A stretch of DNA of 64,000 bases from positions 44,568 to 108,567 of the forward strand of contig NZ_MTLG01000085.1 of NCBI RefSeq assembly GCF_002192695.1, written 5' to 3'. Both the position numbers and the translations under genes were made by a program. The first letter of the stretch is position 1, and the number at the start of each line of letters is the position of its first letter. Under the pieces are notes generated by a model. The model worked only from the letters and a program-made list of their open reading frames with translations. It did no database searches and was not told the DNA's origin. The DNA is from Achromobacter xylosoxidans. Lineage in GTDB: Bacteria; Pseudomonadota; Gammaproteobacteria; Burkholderiales; Burkholderiaceae_B. Below are positions 25,464 through 34,610 of this stretch, piece after piece.

Positions 25464-26594
25464 TCAGGGCGTGCCGCGCTGCATCAGCGGGCGGAAGAGG
25501 GCGATGACGTTGCGGCAGTGCCGTTCCAGGGAGAAGGCGTCGGCGCGTTCGGGACCTTGCTCGGCAAACCGTTCACGCATTTCCCCGTCGTAGGCCAGGC
25601 GGCGCACCGCCTCGGCCAGGGCGGCGGCATCGCCCACCGGAACCAGCAGGCCGTAGCGGCCGGAATCCAGGATTTCAGCCGGGCCATGGGGACAGTCGGT
25701 GGATATCACCGGCACGCCCAGGCACAGGGCTTCCACCAGCACATTGCCGAAACTTTCGCGCAGGGAGGTCAGGGCGAAGGCGCCGGCGCCCGCGATTACC
25801 GGGAACGGGTTGTCGATATGGCCGGCCAGGGTGACCGGAGTGCGCGAGCCGCTCTCGTCGATGCGTTTCTGCAGGGCGGCGTGCTCGGATCCTTCTCCCA
25901 GGATGGTGAAGCGGATGCCGGGGTCGTCGAGCAGCGCGGCCGCGTCGATCAGGGTCGCATAGTCCTTCACCGCCTCGAGCCGGCCCACGGCCACCACATG
26001 GTAGGGCGCGGGCTGCGGGGCTTCGTCCCCGCCGCGGCCGCCCTGCGCGCGGACATTGTCCAGCGGCACGCCGTTGTAGATGGTGTGGACCTTGCCGCGC
26101 AGCGGCGGGAACATGCTGACCAGGTCTTCCTTGACGCCGCGCGACACGCCCACGACGGCGTCGTGGCGGCGGTAAGTCTGGCTGACCAGCCAGCATTTCA
26201 GGCGCCGCATGCGCGAGGCGCCGTAATGAATGGCGGGACTGCTGTGTTCGAAGGCGACGGTACTGAACTTGCCGCGCAGCAGCTTCTTGGCTGCGATGAC
26301 CAGCATGTTGCACAAGAGGCCGTGCGAGCAGACGATCGCCGGCTTGTCGTGCCGGATCTGCCTGAGCAGCTTGAAAAAGGCCACGGGCAGCATCAGCCGC
26401 AGCGCGGCGGGAGATTCGTTGACCGGGAGGGCTCGGGTCACCTTGGGGTTGGATACGGGATATTCGCGGATGCGCGAGCGCAGCAGGAACAAGGCGGAAT
26501 CCACCCCTTGTTCCGGCAAGGCATCCACGATGAACGCGACACATCTTCCTACGCCGCCGTGCAGGTCTGGCGCGACAAACAAGACATCAGGCAT
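25464..26594 (-). CDS. Glycosyltransferase family 4
   Basis: A 376-residue GT-B enzyme: MPDVLFVAPDLHGGVGRCVAFIVDAL at the N-terminus (acceptor side), then VAVGRLEAVKDYATLIDA, FTILGEGSEHAALQKRI and the E-x7-E donor motif SLRESFGNVLVEALCLGVPVISTDCPHGPAEIL. It acts in assembly of the exopolysaccharide unit. Its 5' end overlaps the polymerase stop by eight bases. Donor and acceptor are not predictable from sequence. Confidence 0.87.
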   Translation of the reverse strand: MPDVLFVAPDLHGGVGRCVAFIVDALPEQGVDSALFLLRSRIREYPVSNPKVTRALPVNESPAALRLMLPVAFFKLLRQIRHDKPAIVCSHGLLCNMLVIAAKKLLRGKFSTVAFEHSSPAIHYGASRMRRLKCWLVSQTYRRHDAVVGVSRGVKEDLVSMFPPLRGKVHTIYNGVPLDNVRAQGGRGGDEAPQPAPYHVVAVGRLEAVKDYATLIDAAALLDDPGIRFTILGEGSEHAALQKRIDESGSRTPVTLAGHIDNPFPVIAGAGAFALTSLRESFGNVLVEALCLGVPVISTDCPHGPAEILDSGRYGLLVPVGDAAALAEAVRRLAYDGEMRERFAEQGPERADAFSLERHCRNVIALFRPLMQRGTP

Positions 26595-27882
26595 GTGGGA
26601 TCACTCTAGTTGGCGTCCGGCGCGCAACGTCCGGGCGGTGGCTGGGGGCGGATGTCGTTCTTTGTTCTGGCACGGGCATGACCTGGGCATTGCGCATGAG
26701 CGACAGGCAATAGCACAGCAGGAACCCGGTGAAGGCGGTCTTGGGCGCGTAGGCCAGGCCGCCGGAAAGCGAGTCGATGAAGATATAGATGGGCGCGGTG
26801 GCCAGCAGGTAGCGCCGGTGCAGCTCCAGGCCTGGATGCGCATATCGTCGCAACAGCGTGAGCAGTAGGATGAGCACGGGCGGCAGCATGATCATGATGG
26901 TGCCGACCACCCCGAATTTCATCAGGTAGAAGGCCCAGGAGTTGTGGGCGAAGGTGCTGAGCTCGAAGCCGTTCTCGCCCATCACCCAGCTGCGAAAGCC
27001 CGCTCCCTTGCCGAACACCGGGCTCTCCGCGAAGAAGTCCATCTGCCCCTGCATTTCCTGGACGCGCGCGCCATAGCTGGAGTCCTCGTCCAGGCGCTCG
27101 ACGCTGAAGATGCGGTTGGTGAGCACGTCCAGGTAGCCGATGGCGGCGAACACCAGCACCCCTGCGACTGCCGCCGGCGCAAAGACCAGCACGGCGCGGC
27201 GCCGGATCTCGGGGCCCGCGCCCAGCAGCACGGCGATGAAGACCGAGATCGCCAGCTGCAGGTATTGGCTGCGGTTCAGCGAAAACACCAGGGCCAGCAG
27301 CATGTAGACCGTCAGCGCGTAGGCCTTGGGTCCGGAGACGTTGAGTGTGCGCCGGAAGTACAGCAGCGACACCACGCCGAACGGAATGGCCCACACGCCC
27401 AGCCGTACGTTGCGCAGCGGATTGGCCACGCTGAAGCCTTGCAGCTGCTCGGCCAGCATCAGCGTGGCCACGGCCAGGCAGGCCGCGACGATGTACTTCT
27501 GCAGCACCGCATAGGCGGCCGGGCTGTCGATGTCCTTGTAGCAAAGAAAGGGCGTGCACAGGAAATAGAACACGATGCGCAGGTCCCGCGCCACGTCGCC
27601 GGTCTCGATGCCCGGATGGTGCAGCGACACCAGGATCAGGTAGATCACCGACACGCTCTGGATGCCCAGCAGCATGCCCAGCATGCCACGGGGCAGCGCG
27701 TAGGCCGCGGGATCCGCCAGCCGCAACATCTTGACCACCAGCATGGCGACGAACAGGAAATCGAAGGGCGACAGCTTGAAGCTGCCCACGCCCAGGACGA
27801 AGCGGTCATCGTTCAGGGCCAGCGCCGTAAAGGCGAACATGCCCAGCAGATGCAGGGTGGAAAGACGGCGGTGCGTGGTCAT
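26587..27882 (-). CDS. Wzy-like O-antigen/exopolysaccharide polymerase
   Basis: A 431-residue multi-spanning membrane protein with about ten to twelve hydrophobic helices, for example FDFLFVAMLVVKML, MLGMLLGIQSVSVIYLILV and FGVVGTIMIMLPPVLILLLTLL. The segment FELSTFAHNSWAFYLMKFG carries the H-N-S/A motif of the Wzy/ligase periplasmic loop. It would join lipid-linked repeat units in the periplasm. It is the only polymerase candidate in the locus and lies between glycosyltransferases in one operon. Low sequence conservation is normal for Wzy. Confidence 0.82.
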   Translation of the reverse strand: MTTHRRLSTLHLLGMFAFTALALNDDRFVLGVGSFKLSPFDFLFVAMLVVKMLRLADPAAYALPRGMLGMLLGIQSVSVIYLILVSLHHPGIETGDVARDLRIVFYFLCTPFLCYKDIDSPAAYAVLQKYIVAACLAVATLMLAEQLQGFSVANPLRNVRLGVWAIPFGVVSLLYFRRTLNVSGPKAYALTVYMLLALVFSLNRSQYLQLAISVFIAVLLGAGPEIRRRAVLVFAPAAVAGVLVFAAIGYLDVLTNRIFSVERLDEDSSYGARVQEMQGQMDFFAESPVFGKGAGFRSWVMGENGFELSTFAHNSWAFYLMKFGVVGTIMIMLPPVLILLLTLLRRYAHPGLELHRRYLLATAPIYIFIDSLSGGLAYAPKTAFTGFLLCYCLSLMRNAQVMPVPEQRTTSAPSHRPDVARRTPTRVIPHA

Positions 27883-27909
27883 TGCGGCTCTTCTCGGTGT
27901 GGCCGGGCG

Positions 27910-28812
27910 CTAGTGCGAAGCCCAGTCGTCGCGTCCGAATATCTTGGTGGTCAGCTTTTCGAACAGATAGGACAGGTCCCCTTGCCGCGCATGCGCAGCC
28001 ACCTTGGACGCGCGGCACGACAGTTCGAACAGTTTTCCCAGGCCCGGCTCCGTGCGCCGGATGCGCGAGACGATCTGCTCGCGTTCCTCCAGCAGCACGT
28101 CCTGCATCAGTGCCGTCTTGGTTTCGTCATGGGCGGTGTACACGCCCATGGCGTCCGGCACGATCAGGTTCTTGCCTTCGCGCAGCAGCCGGCTCCACAG
28201 CTCCAGGTCCATGCAGTAGCGCATGCTCTCCTGCAAGAGCCCATACTTCTGCAACAGGTCGCGGCGGAAGATCGCGGATTGATTCGGAATCGATGCCTTC
28301 ACCACTGTCAGCGTGCCGCGATTGACCGGCGTGTAGTGGATCTTGCGGAAGATCTTGTTGTCGGCGTCGGCCACGAACAGGTTGCCGCTGACGATGGGCG
28401 CGCGGCCCTTGGAAGCGGCCGAACCCAGCTTGCGCAAGGCGCCGGGGAAATACAGGTCGTCGGAATTCTGCCAACCCACATAGTCGCCGGTGGCGCGTTC
28501 GAAGCCCTTGTTGATGGCATGCGACTGGCCGCGGTCCGGAGTGCTTTCCCAGTACGTCAGGTAGCGCTCGTACTTGCGGATGATGTCCACGCTGCCATCG
28601 GTGGAGCCGCCGTCGATGATGATGTACTCCAGCCGCGGATAGCCCTGGTTCAGCACGGACAGGATGGTGCGTTCCAGGAAGCGGGCCTGGTTGAACGAGG
28701 GGGTCACGATGGTCACTTTCGGCAACAGGCTGCCGGCGATCGGCGCCGGTGGCCGCAACTCGCGGACGAAGTCGATGAGCTGACGTGAATACTCGTTATG
28801 ACGCTTGCGCAT
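27910..28812 (-). CDS. Glycosyltransferase family 2
   Basis: A 300-residue GT-A enzyme. VTIVTPSFNQARFLERTILSVLNQGYPRLEYIIIDGGSTDGS begins near residue 33, and GYVGWQNSDDLYFPGALR supplies the metal-binding DD. The start at 28812 (MRKRHNEY) has GAGG seven bases upstream; the in-frame ATG at 28827 has none. A much longer open frame upstream overlaps wzx and is not real. Role: sugar addition to the lipid-linked repeat. Confidence 0.85.
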   Translation of the reverse strand: MRKRHNEYSRQLIDFVRELRPPAPIAGSLLPKVTIVTPSFNQARFLERTILSVLNQGYPRLEYIIIDGGSTDGSVDIIRKYERYLTYWESTPDRGQSHAINKGFERATGDYVGWQNSDDLYFPGALRKLGSAASKGRAPIVSGNLFVADADNKIFRKIHYTPVNRGTLTVVKASIPNQSAIFRRDLLQKYGLLQESMRYCMDLELWSRLLREGKNLIVPDAMGVYTAHDETKTALMQDVLLEEREQIVSRIRRTEPGLGKLFELSCRASKVAAHARQGDLSYLFEKLTTKIFGRDDWASH

Positions 28813-28832
28813 GTAGGACCTCAGCATATGAG

Positions 28833-30149
28833 TTAACGGGTGGCCGCAGGCAAGGCGCCCGGAAATTCTGGGCGGGATTGACGGATGGCGAGGGCCACGC
28901 CGGCCAGCGTGATCGCCGCGTAGGCCATGCGGCCCCATGCCGCGGCGTGTTCGCCCGCCGCGTGTACCAGTCCCGCCATGACGCACAGCATCGCCAGGCC
29001 GCCCAGGCCGTTCAGGATGGCGACCGCGCGCGAATTGCCCAGGCCGAGCAGGGAGAAGTGCGCCGCGGCATTCAGGGACAGCAGCCCGGAGGCCACGATG
29101 AGCAGCTGGAAGGTGCCCAGATGGCCGCTGGCGACGTTGTCTCCCAGCAGCAGGTTCAGGAGCGGATGGCTGACCGCCAGCACCGCCAGCGTGGCGCTGG
29201 CCGACAGCGCCAGGTTCCATAGCATCATGCGGCGGATCTCGCGTTCGACGGCGCCGGGGTAGGGCGGCGAAACCGACAGGCGCGTGACGCGCGGCATGGC
29301 CTTCTGGAAGATGGCGACCGACGCGGTATGGATGATCTGGCCGACCTGCACGCCGACCGTGTAGATGGCCAGCGCCGCCGGGCCCATGAGGCTGCCCACC
29401 AGCACGCGGTCCACCGAGCCGAAGGCCAAAGCGCTCAGGCTGTTCAGCCAGGACCAGCGCGAAAACCTGAAGGCGTCCATCATGGCGGCGCGGTCGCGCA
29501 CCGGGCGCACCAGGATGCGGCCGTAGGTGCGTGCAAACACGCGCATCTTCACGCTGCCCGCGATCAGCAGTCCCAGCGCCTGCGCCAGGCCGGTCCAGGT
29601 GGGCGAGGCCGTCAACCAGGCCGCGGCGCAGGCCAGCGCCATCGTGCCGGTACGGCTGAAGACTTCGCACAGCGCCGTGGCGCGGAAGTCCTCGCGTCCC
29701 TTCAGGCAACCGGAGAACAGCTGGTCATACTGCTGCGTCAGGTAGATGGCCAGCGCGGGCATGGCCAGCATCGTCACCGCCACCCCGCCGAAGGTGGCCG
29801 CCGGCCAGCCCAGGCCCACCACGCCCCACAGCAGCACCGCGGCCAAGGTCACGACCGCCAGCGCGCAGCCGATCAGCGACATGCTCACGCCGGCGGCGCG
29901 ATAGGCGCCGCCGGGCTCGTGCATGCGCTCGGAAACCAGCTTGGTCGCGGTCACCGCCGCGCCCAGGTTGGCGGCATTGCCGAAGCCGGCCAGGGCGATG
30001 ATCATCGAATACTGGCCGAAGCCCACGGTCCCCAGCTGCCGGAACAGGATGGGCAGGGACACCAGCGCCGCGACCGGCCCGATGCCATACTCCACCAGCC
30101 CCCAGAAGGAGGCATTGCCGGCGATGTGTTTCCTGAGGAATCCGAGCAT
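28833..30149 (-). CDS. wzx: Wzx-type polysaccharide flippase
   Basis: A 438-residue integral membrane protein of the polysaccharide transporter (MOP/MATE) superfamily with about twelve helices. Recognisable parts are FWGLVEYGIGPVAALVSLPILFRQLGTVGFGQY, FSRWSWLNSLSALAFGSVDRVLVGSLMGPAALAIYTVG and VAIFQKAMPRVTRLS. It flips the undecaprenyl-diphosphate-linked unit to the periplasm for Wzy. It is 38 bases downstream of fcl in the same operon. Confidence 0.87.
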   Translation of the reverse strand: MLGFLRKHIAGNASFWGLVEYGIGPVAALVSLPILFRQLGTVGFGQYSMIIALAGFGNAANLGAAVTATKLVSERMHEPGGAYRAAGVSMSLIGCALAVVTLAAVLLWGVVGLGWPAATFGGVAVTMLAMPALAIYLTQQYDQLFSGCLKGREDFRATALCEVFSRTGTMALACAAAWLTASPTWTGLAQALGLLIAGSVKMRVFARTYGRILVRPVRDRAAMMDAFRFSRWSWLNSLSALAFGSVDRVLVGSLMGPAALAIYTVGVQVGQIIHTASVAIFQKAMPRVTRLSVSPPYPGAVEREIRRMMLWNLALSASATLAVLAVSHPLLNLLLGDNVASGHLGTFQLLIVASGLLSLNAAAHFSLLGLGNSRAVAILNGLGGLAMLCVMAGLVHAAGEHAAAWGRMAYAAITLAGVALAIRQSRPEFPGALPAATR

Positions 30150-30187
30150 GGCTGGGGCCTGTGGGCATAAGGGTTCTGGCGAGGCCG

Positions 30188-31141
30188 TCAGGCCACGGGC
30201 AGCGCATGCTGGGTGCGTTCACGCAGGAAATGGCCGTAGGCCAGCGTGATGCCATGCGTCAGCGAGATCTCCGGTTTCCAGCCCAGCGCCTGCACTCGGG
30301 CCGAGTCCATCAGCTTGCGCGGCGTGCCGTCGGGCTTGCTGCTGTCGTAGACGATGTTGCCTTCGTAGCCCACGACGCGGGCCACCAGCCTGGCCAGGTC
30401 CGCGATCGAGATGTCCTGTCCGGCGCCGATGTTGTAGATGCCTTCCGCCTGCGGATGCTCCATCAGCATGACGCAGGCCTGGGCCAGATCGTCCACGTAC
30501 AGGAATTCCCGCAGCGGCGCGCCGGTGCCCCAGATCGTCACGCTCTCCTGCCCGGCTTCCCGGCCTTCGTGGAATTTGCGGATCAGCGCCGGCAGCACGT
30601 GGCTGCTGTGCAGGTCGTAGTTGTCGTGCTGGCCGTAGAGATTGGTCGGCATGGCGCAGATGAAGCGCGCGCCGAACTCGCGCTGATAGGCCTCGCACAG
30701 CTTCAGGCCCGCGATCTTGGCGATGGCGTAGGGCTCGTTGGTGGCTTCCAGCGGCCCCGTCAGCAGGGCATCCTCGCGGATGGGCTGGGGGGCTTCGCGC
30801 GGATAGATGCATGACGAACCCAGAAACAGCAGCTTGCGCACCCCGGCCGCATAGGCGGCGCGAATCACGTTGCACTGGATCATCAGGTTCTTGTACAGGA
30901 ACTCCACCGGATGCGTCTGGTTGGCCAGGATGCCGCCCACCTTGGCGGCAGCCAGGTACACCACGTCGACCGGCGTGGTCGAGAAGAAGCGGTTGACCTG
31001 GTTCTGGTTTTCCAGGTCCAGCTCGTCCCGGCCGCGGGTCAGCACGTTGCGATAGCCGCGGCGCTGCAGTTCGCGGGTGATCGCGGCGCCCACCATGCCG
31101 CGATGGCCGGCGACGAAGACGCGTTGCTCCAGGTTCGTCAT
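30188..31141 (-). CDS. fcl: GDP-L-fucose synthase
   Basis: A 317-residue short-chain dehydrogenase that epimerises and reduces GDP-4-keto-6-deoxymannose to GDP-L-fucose with NADPH. The Rossmann motif is [20 protein letters not shown]. The catalytic Ser is in [17 protein letters not shown], and Tyr/Lys are in [23 protein letters not shown] lies nine bases before ATG 31141, and gmd ends seven bases upstream, so the two consecutive enzymes are coupled. The length is that of E. coli WcaG/Fcl (321). Confidence 0.94.
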   Translation of the reverse strand: MTNLEQRVFVAGHRGMVGAAITRELQRRGYRNVLTRGRDELDLENQNQVNRFFSTTPVDVVYLAAAKVGGILANQTHPVEFLYKNLMIQCNVIRAAYAAGVRKLLFLGSSCIYPREAPQPIREDALLTGPLEATNEPYAIAKIAGLKLCEAYQREFGARFICAMPTNLYGQHDNYDLHSSHVLPALIRKFHEGREAGQESVTIWGTGAPLREFLYVDDLAQACVMLMEHPQAEGIYNIGAGQDISIADLARLVARVVGYEGNIVYDSSKPDGTPRKLMDSARVQALGWKPEISLTHGITLAYGHFLRERTQHALPVA

Positions 31142-31147
31142 GTCGTG

Positions 31148-32257
31148 CTACTCCTTGTAGGCGTAGATTTCGTAGCCGTTCTGCTCGACCAGCGCATCGC
31201 GCCGCGCATCCCGCAGATCGCTCTCGACCATTTCCTTGACCAGCTGCGCAAACGAAGTGCGGGGCGACCATCCCAGCTTTTCGCGCGCCTTGGTCGGATC
31301 GCCCAGCAGGGTTTCCACCTCGGTCGGACGGAAATAGCGGGGATCCACCCGGACGATGACCTGGCCCGGCTTGATGTCATGGACCGGCGAGAACAGCACG
31401 GTGGCGGTCTCCTCCAGGCCTTCGCCTTCCCAGGCCAGCAGGATGCCCAGCTCGCGCGCGGCGGTATTGATGAACTCGCGCACGCTGTATTGCATGCCGG
31501 TGGCGATGACGTAGTCCTCGGGCGTGTCCTGCTGCAGCATCAGCCACTGCATTTCCACGTAGTCGCGGGCATGGCCCCAGTCGCGCAGGGCCGACAGGTT
31601 GCCCAGGTACAGGCATTCCTGCAGGCCGAGCACGATGCGGGCCAGGCCGCGCGTGATCTTGCGCGTGACGAAGGTTTCGCCGCGCTTGGGTGATTCGTGG
31701 TTGAACAGGATGCCGTTGCAGGCATACATGCCATAGGCTTCGCGATAGTTGACGCTGATCCAGTAGGCGTACAGCTTGGCCGCCGCATACGGGCTGCGCG
31801 GATAGAACGGCGTGGTTTCCTTCTGCGGCGTTTCCTGCACCAGGCCATACAGCTCCGAGGTGGAGGCCTGATAGAAGCGGGCCTTGTTTTCCAGCTTCAG
31901 GATGCGGATGGCTTCCAGGAGGCGCAGTGTGCCCAGGCCGTCGGCGTTGGCCGTGTACTCGGGTTCCTCGAACGAGACGCCGACATGGCTCTGGGCGGCC
32001 AGGTTGTAGATCTCGTCGGGCTGCACCGACTGCACGATGCGGATCAGGCTGCAAGAGTCGGTCATGTCGCCGTGATGCAGCACGAAATTGCGGGGCTGGT
32101 CATGCGGATCCTGGTACAGATGGTCGATCCGCGCGGTATTGAACAGCGAAGCGCGCCGCTTGATGCCGTGGACCTCATAGCCCTTGGCCAGCAGAAACTC
32201 CGCCAGATAGGCCCCGTCTTGGCCAGTAACGCCGGTAATCAGTGCCCGTTTTGGCAT
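31148..32257 (-). CDS. gmd: GDP-mannose 4,6-dehydratase
   Basis: A 369-residue extended short-chain dehydrogenase, the first step from GDP-mannose to GDP-fucose or GDP-rhamnose. It begins [49 protein letters not shown] is characteristic of Gmd, and the active site is [21 protein letters not shown] 32257 is chosen since the Rossmann motif follows directly; the upstream extension overlaps the VanZ-like gene. With Fcl next door the product is GDP-L-fucose. Confidence 0.95.
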   Translation of the reverse strand: MPKRALITGVTGQDGAYLAEFLLAKGYEVHGIKRRASLFNTARIDHLYQDPHDQPRNFVLHHGDMTDSCSLIRIVQSVQPDEIYNLAAQSHVGVSFEEPEYTANADGLGTLRLLEAIRILKLENKARFYQASTSELYGLVQETPQKETTPFYPRSPYAAAKLYAYWISVNYREAYGMYACNGILFNHESPKRGETFVTRKITRGLARIVLGLQECLYLGNLSALRDWGHARDYVEMQWLMLQQDTPEDYVIATGMQYSVREFINTAARELGILLAWEGEGLEETATVLFSPVHDIKPGQVIVRVDPRYFRPTEVETLLGDPTKAREKLGWSPRTSFAQLVKEMVESDLRDARRDALVEQNGYEIYAYKE

Positions 32258-32267
32258 GGTTGTATCC

Positions 32268-32678
32268 TTAAGACTTAGTAACTGCACGAAAGGAGCCGAA
32301 GGCTGCGGTACCAATGTGCAATGAGATTACTGTTGCACCAGCCGCCGAGATATCGGCCAAAAGGTCTAATAAATCAGCCTGTCGATAGGGAAAAAGGGAC
32401 TGGATTGCTTCATCCAGCGCACCCAGGGCCGCGACCGTCAGCAGGGCCGTCAGTCCTGGGCGCCGGTTGACCGAGAAATAGATCAACGTGGTCAGAAAGG
32501 CGTAAGCCGCAAGATGCAGACGCTTGTCGCCAAAAGCGTCCGACATCTCGGCGGCCAGGCCTGGCAGGTTGCCGATCGTTACCAGCACCGCGAAGAACAA
32601 CGCCGCCGCCGGCAGGCAGATCCGGCCCATGCCCGGCCGCAGGAAGGGGACGCTCCGATCCAGATCAGACCCGGCCAT
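32268..32678 (-). CDS. VanZ-like membrane protein
   Basis: A 136-residue protein with three or four hydrophobic segments: [54 protein letters not shown] and [17 protein letters not shown]. The motif [16 protein letters not shown] and the pattern DE-x-x-Q-x3-PYRQ-x-D-LL-D are the core of VanZ-like proteins. Its role in polysaccharide loci is unknown. It overlaps the manC stop by 14 bases and precedes gmd by ten bases, so it is part of the operon. Confidence 0.8.
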   Translation of the reverse strand: MAGSDLDRSVPFLRPGMGRICLPAAALFFAVLVTIGNLPGLAAEMSDAFGDKRLHLAAYAFLTTLIYFSVNRRPGLTALLTVAALGALDEAIQSLFPYRQADLLDLLADISAAGATVISLHIGTAAFGSFRAVTKS

Positions 32679-34095
32679 ACATGTCCTGGAATCTGACGAT
32701 GTCGTCTTCGCCCAGGTAAGCCCCCGATTGCACCTCGATGATCTCCAGCGGAATCTTTCCGGGGTTCTCCAGGCTGTGGATTTCGCCCAGGGGGATGTAG
32801 GTCGACTGGTTCTCGGTCAGCAGGTACTGCTTGTCGCCGTTGTAGATGCGCGCCGTGCCCGAAACCACGATCCAGTGCTCCGCGCGGTGATGATGCATCT
32901 GCGAGGACAGGCGCGCCCCGGGCTTGACCGTGATGCGCTTGACCTGGTAGCGCGGACCCTGGCCCACCGAGTCGTAGGATCCCCAGGGCCGCTGCACCTC
33001 GCGGTGATGGTTCAACTCCGAGCGGTGCTGGGTCTTGAAGATCTCGACCAGCCGCTTGACGTCCTGCGAGCGCGATTTGTGCGCCACGAGAACGGCATCG
33101 GCAGTCTCGATCACGACGATGTCGTCCAGGCCCACGGAGGCCACCAGCCGGCTGGTGGAGTGGATCAGGCAGTTGCGAGAATCCTCCAGCATGACGTCGC
33201 CGGTGGTGGAGTTGCCTTCCACCGTCTTCTGGGCGATGCCCCAGACCGCGTCCCAGGCGCCGACGTCGCTCCATGACGCGGCCAGCGGGATGACCACGGC
33301 GCTGTCGGTGCGCTCCATGATGGCGTAGTCCATGGAGTCGCTGGGGCAGGCTTCGAAAGAGGGGCCGTCCAGGTGGAACAGCGAATTCTCGCCATGGCCG
33401 ATGGCCACCGCCGCCTGCACCTGTTCCAGCATCTTGGGCGCCAGGCGCGCCATTTCCGACAGGAACACCGAGGCCTGGAAGGCGAACATGCCGCTGTTCC
33501 AGTAATAGCCGCCGTCGTCGATGAACCGCTGCGCGACTTCGGGCGAGGGCTTTTCGACGAAGCGGCGCACCCGGCGCGCGGGCGCCATGACGCCGGGCTC
33601 GTCCGCCTGGATGTAGCCGTAGCCGCTGAGCGGCGCGGTGGGCGTGATGCCGAAGGTCACCAGCGCGCCCTGCAGGGCGGCCTGGTAGGCCTCGGCGAAG
33701 GCGGCCTGAAGCACCTCGCCATCTTCCAGCACGTGGTCCGACGGCATGATCAGCATGACCGGATCCTCGCCGTCGCGCATGGCACGCAGGGTGGCCGCGG
33801 CGATCGCCGGCGCCGTATTGCGCGCGAACGGCTCCAGGATGACTTCCACGTCCTTGATGCCCAGCTCCAGCGCCTGCTCCGCCGCGATATAGCGGTGCGC
33901 GTCGTTGCACACCAGGGTGGGCCTGGCTTCGGCGCCCGCCGAGCCCAGGCGCAGCAGGGTGTTCTGCAGCAGGCTGCGGTCATCGGTCAAACGGATGAAC
34001 TGCTTGGGCAGCAGTTCGCGCGACAGCGGCCACAGGCGCGAGCCTGAACCGCCGCAAAGAATGACTGCCCGGTACGCGGGAGGGGGATTGGTCAT
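32665..34095 (-). CDS. manC: Mannose-1-phosphate guanylyltransferase/mannose-6-phosphate isomerase
   Basis: A 476-residue bifunctional enzyme making GDP-mannose. The N-terminal pyrophosphorylase has the signature VILCGGSGSRLWPLSRELLPKQF and ends near residue 290. The C-terminal cupin isomerase domain has RVKRITVKPGARLSSQMHHHRAEHWIVVSGTA and VQSGAYLGEDDIVR. ATG 34095 is preferred (AAGGAG eight bases upstream) over GTG 34104, which overlaps the previous stop. It supplies GDP-mannose to Gmd and to mannosyltransferases. Confidence 0.94.
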   Translation of the reverse strand: MTNPPPAYRAVILCGGSGSRLWPLSRELLPKQFIRLTDDRSLLQNTLLRLGSAGAEARPTLVCNDAHRYIAAEQALELGIKDVEVILEPFARNTAPAIAAATLRAMRDGEDPVMLIMPSDHVLEDGEVLQAAFAEAYQAALQGALVTFGITPTAPLSGYGYIQADEPGVMAPARRVRRFVEKPSPEVAQRFIDDGGYYWNSGMFAFQASVFLSEMARLAPKMLEQVQAAVAIGHGENSLFHLDGPSFEACPSDSMDYAIMERTDSAVVIPLAASWSDVGAWDAVWGIAQKTVEGNSTTGDVMLEDSRNCLIHSTSRLVASVGLDDIVVIETADAVLVAHKSRSQDVKRLVEIFKTQHRSELNHHREVQRPWGSYDSVGQGPRYQVKRITVKPGARLSSQMHHHRAEHWIVVSGTARIYNGDKQYLLTENQSTYIPLGEIHSLENPGKIPLEIIEVQSGAYLGEDDIVRFQDMYGRV

Positions 34096-34100
34096 GGCGC

Positions 34101-34610
34101 TCACTCCTTGAAGTAGGCCTGGGTGTAGGGGTGCACGCCGGGATCGGCGGCGAGGGCCTTGGCCGGCAGCCAGCGGTAGCTGCGGTGCTGGGCCTGGGGC
34201 AGGCAGGAAACGTCCAAAGAAAGCTCGGCCTCATAGGCGAGGACGACGTAATGGGTGGAGCGTCCGGCTTCACCCGCAAAATTGGTGCCATAGAAATGCT
34301 CGTACACGCCGCGCGGGGTCCAGGCCAGCTCGCTGACCGGGATGCCCAATTCGTCGCGGGCGATGCGGCGCAGCGCAGCGTGCAGGGTTTCGTTCTTCCT
34401 GATGCGCCCGCCCGGCACGAACCAGGCGCCCTGGGCCGGGGGATTGGCCCGCAGGCCGGTCAGGTAGCGGCCCGCGGCGTCGCGCAGCAGCAGGTCGATG
34501 GAAACCAGCGGCAACATTTCGACCGCCTGGCGGAACTCCGCCTGCGCCAGTACGCCGTCGCGGACCGAGGCCCTGCGTTGTTCGGGCCATCCCAAGGGTT
34601 TAGTAGACAT
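34101..34610 (-). CDS. gmm: GDP-mannose mannosyl hydrolase (Nudix)
   Basis: A 169-residue Nudix-family enzyme that hydrolyses GDP-mannose/GDP-glucose to GDP and sugar. The modified Nudix box GGRIRKNETLHAALRRIARDELGI (residues about 66-89) has the Gmm/WcaH form. LVSIDLLLRDAAGRYLTGLRAN precedes it. The C-terminus (VHPYTQAYF) also matches Gmm. In E. coli this gene sits beside gmd/fcl in the colanic acid cluster. Its 5' end overlaps the wcaJ stop by 11 bases. Confidence 0.9.
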   Translation of the reverse strand: MSTKPLGWPEQRRASVRDGVLAQAEFRQAVEMLPLVSIDLLLRDAAGRYLTGLRANPPAQGAWFVPGGRIRKNETLHAALRRIARDELGIPVSELAWTPRGVYEHFYGTNFAGEAGRSTHYVVLAYEAELSLDVSCLPQAQHRSYRWLPAKALAADPGVHPYTQAYFKE

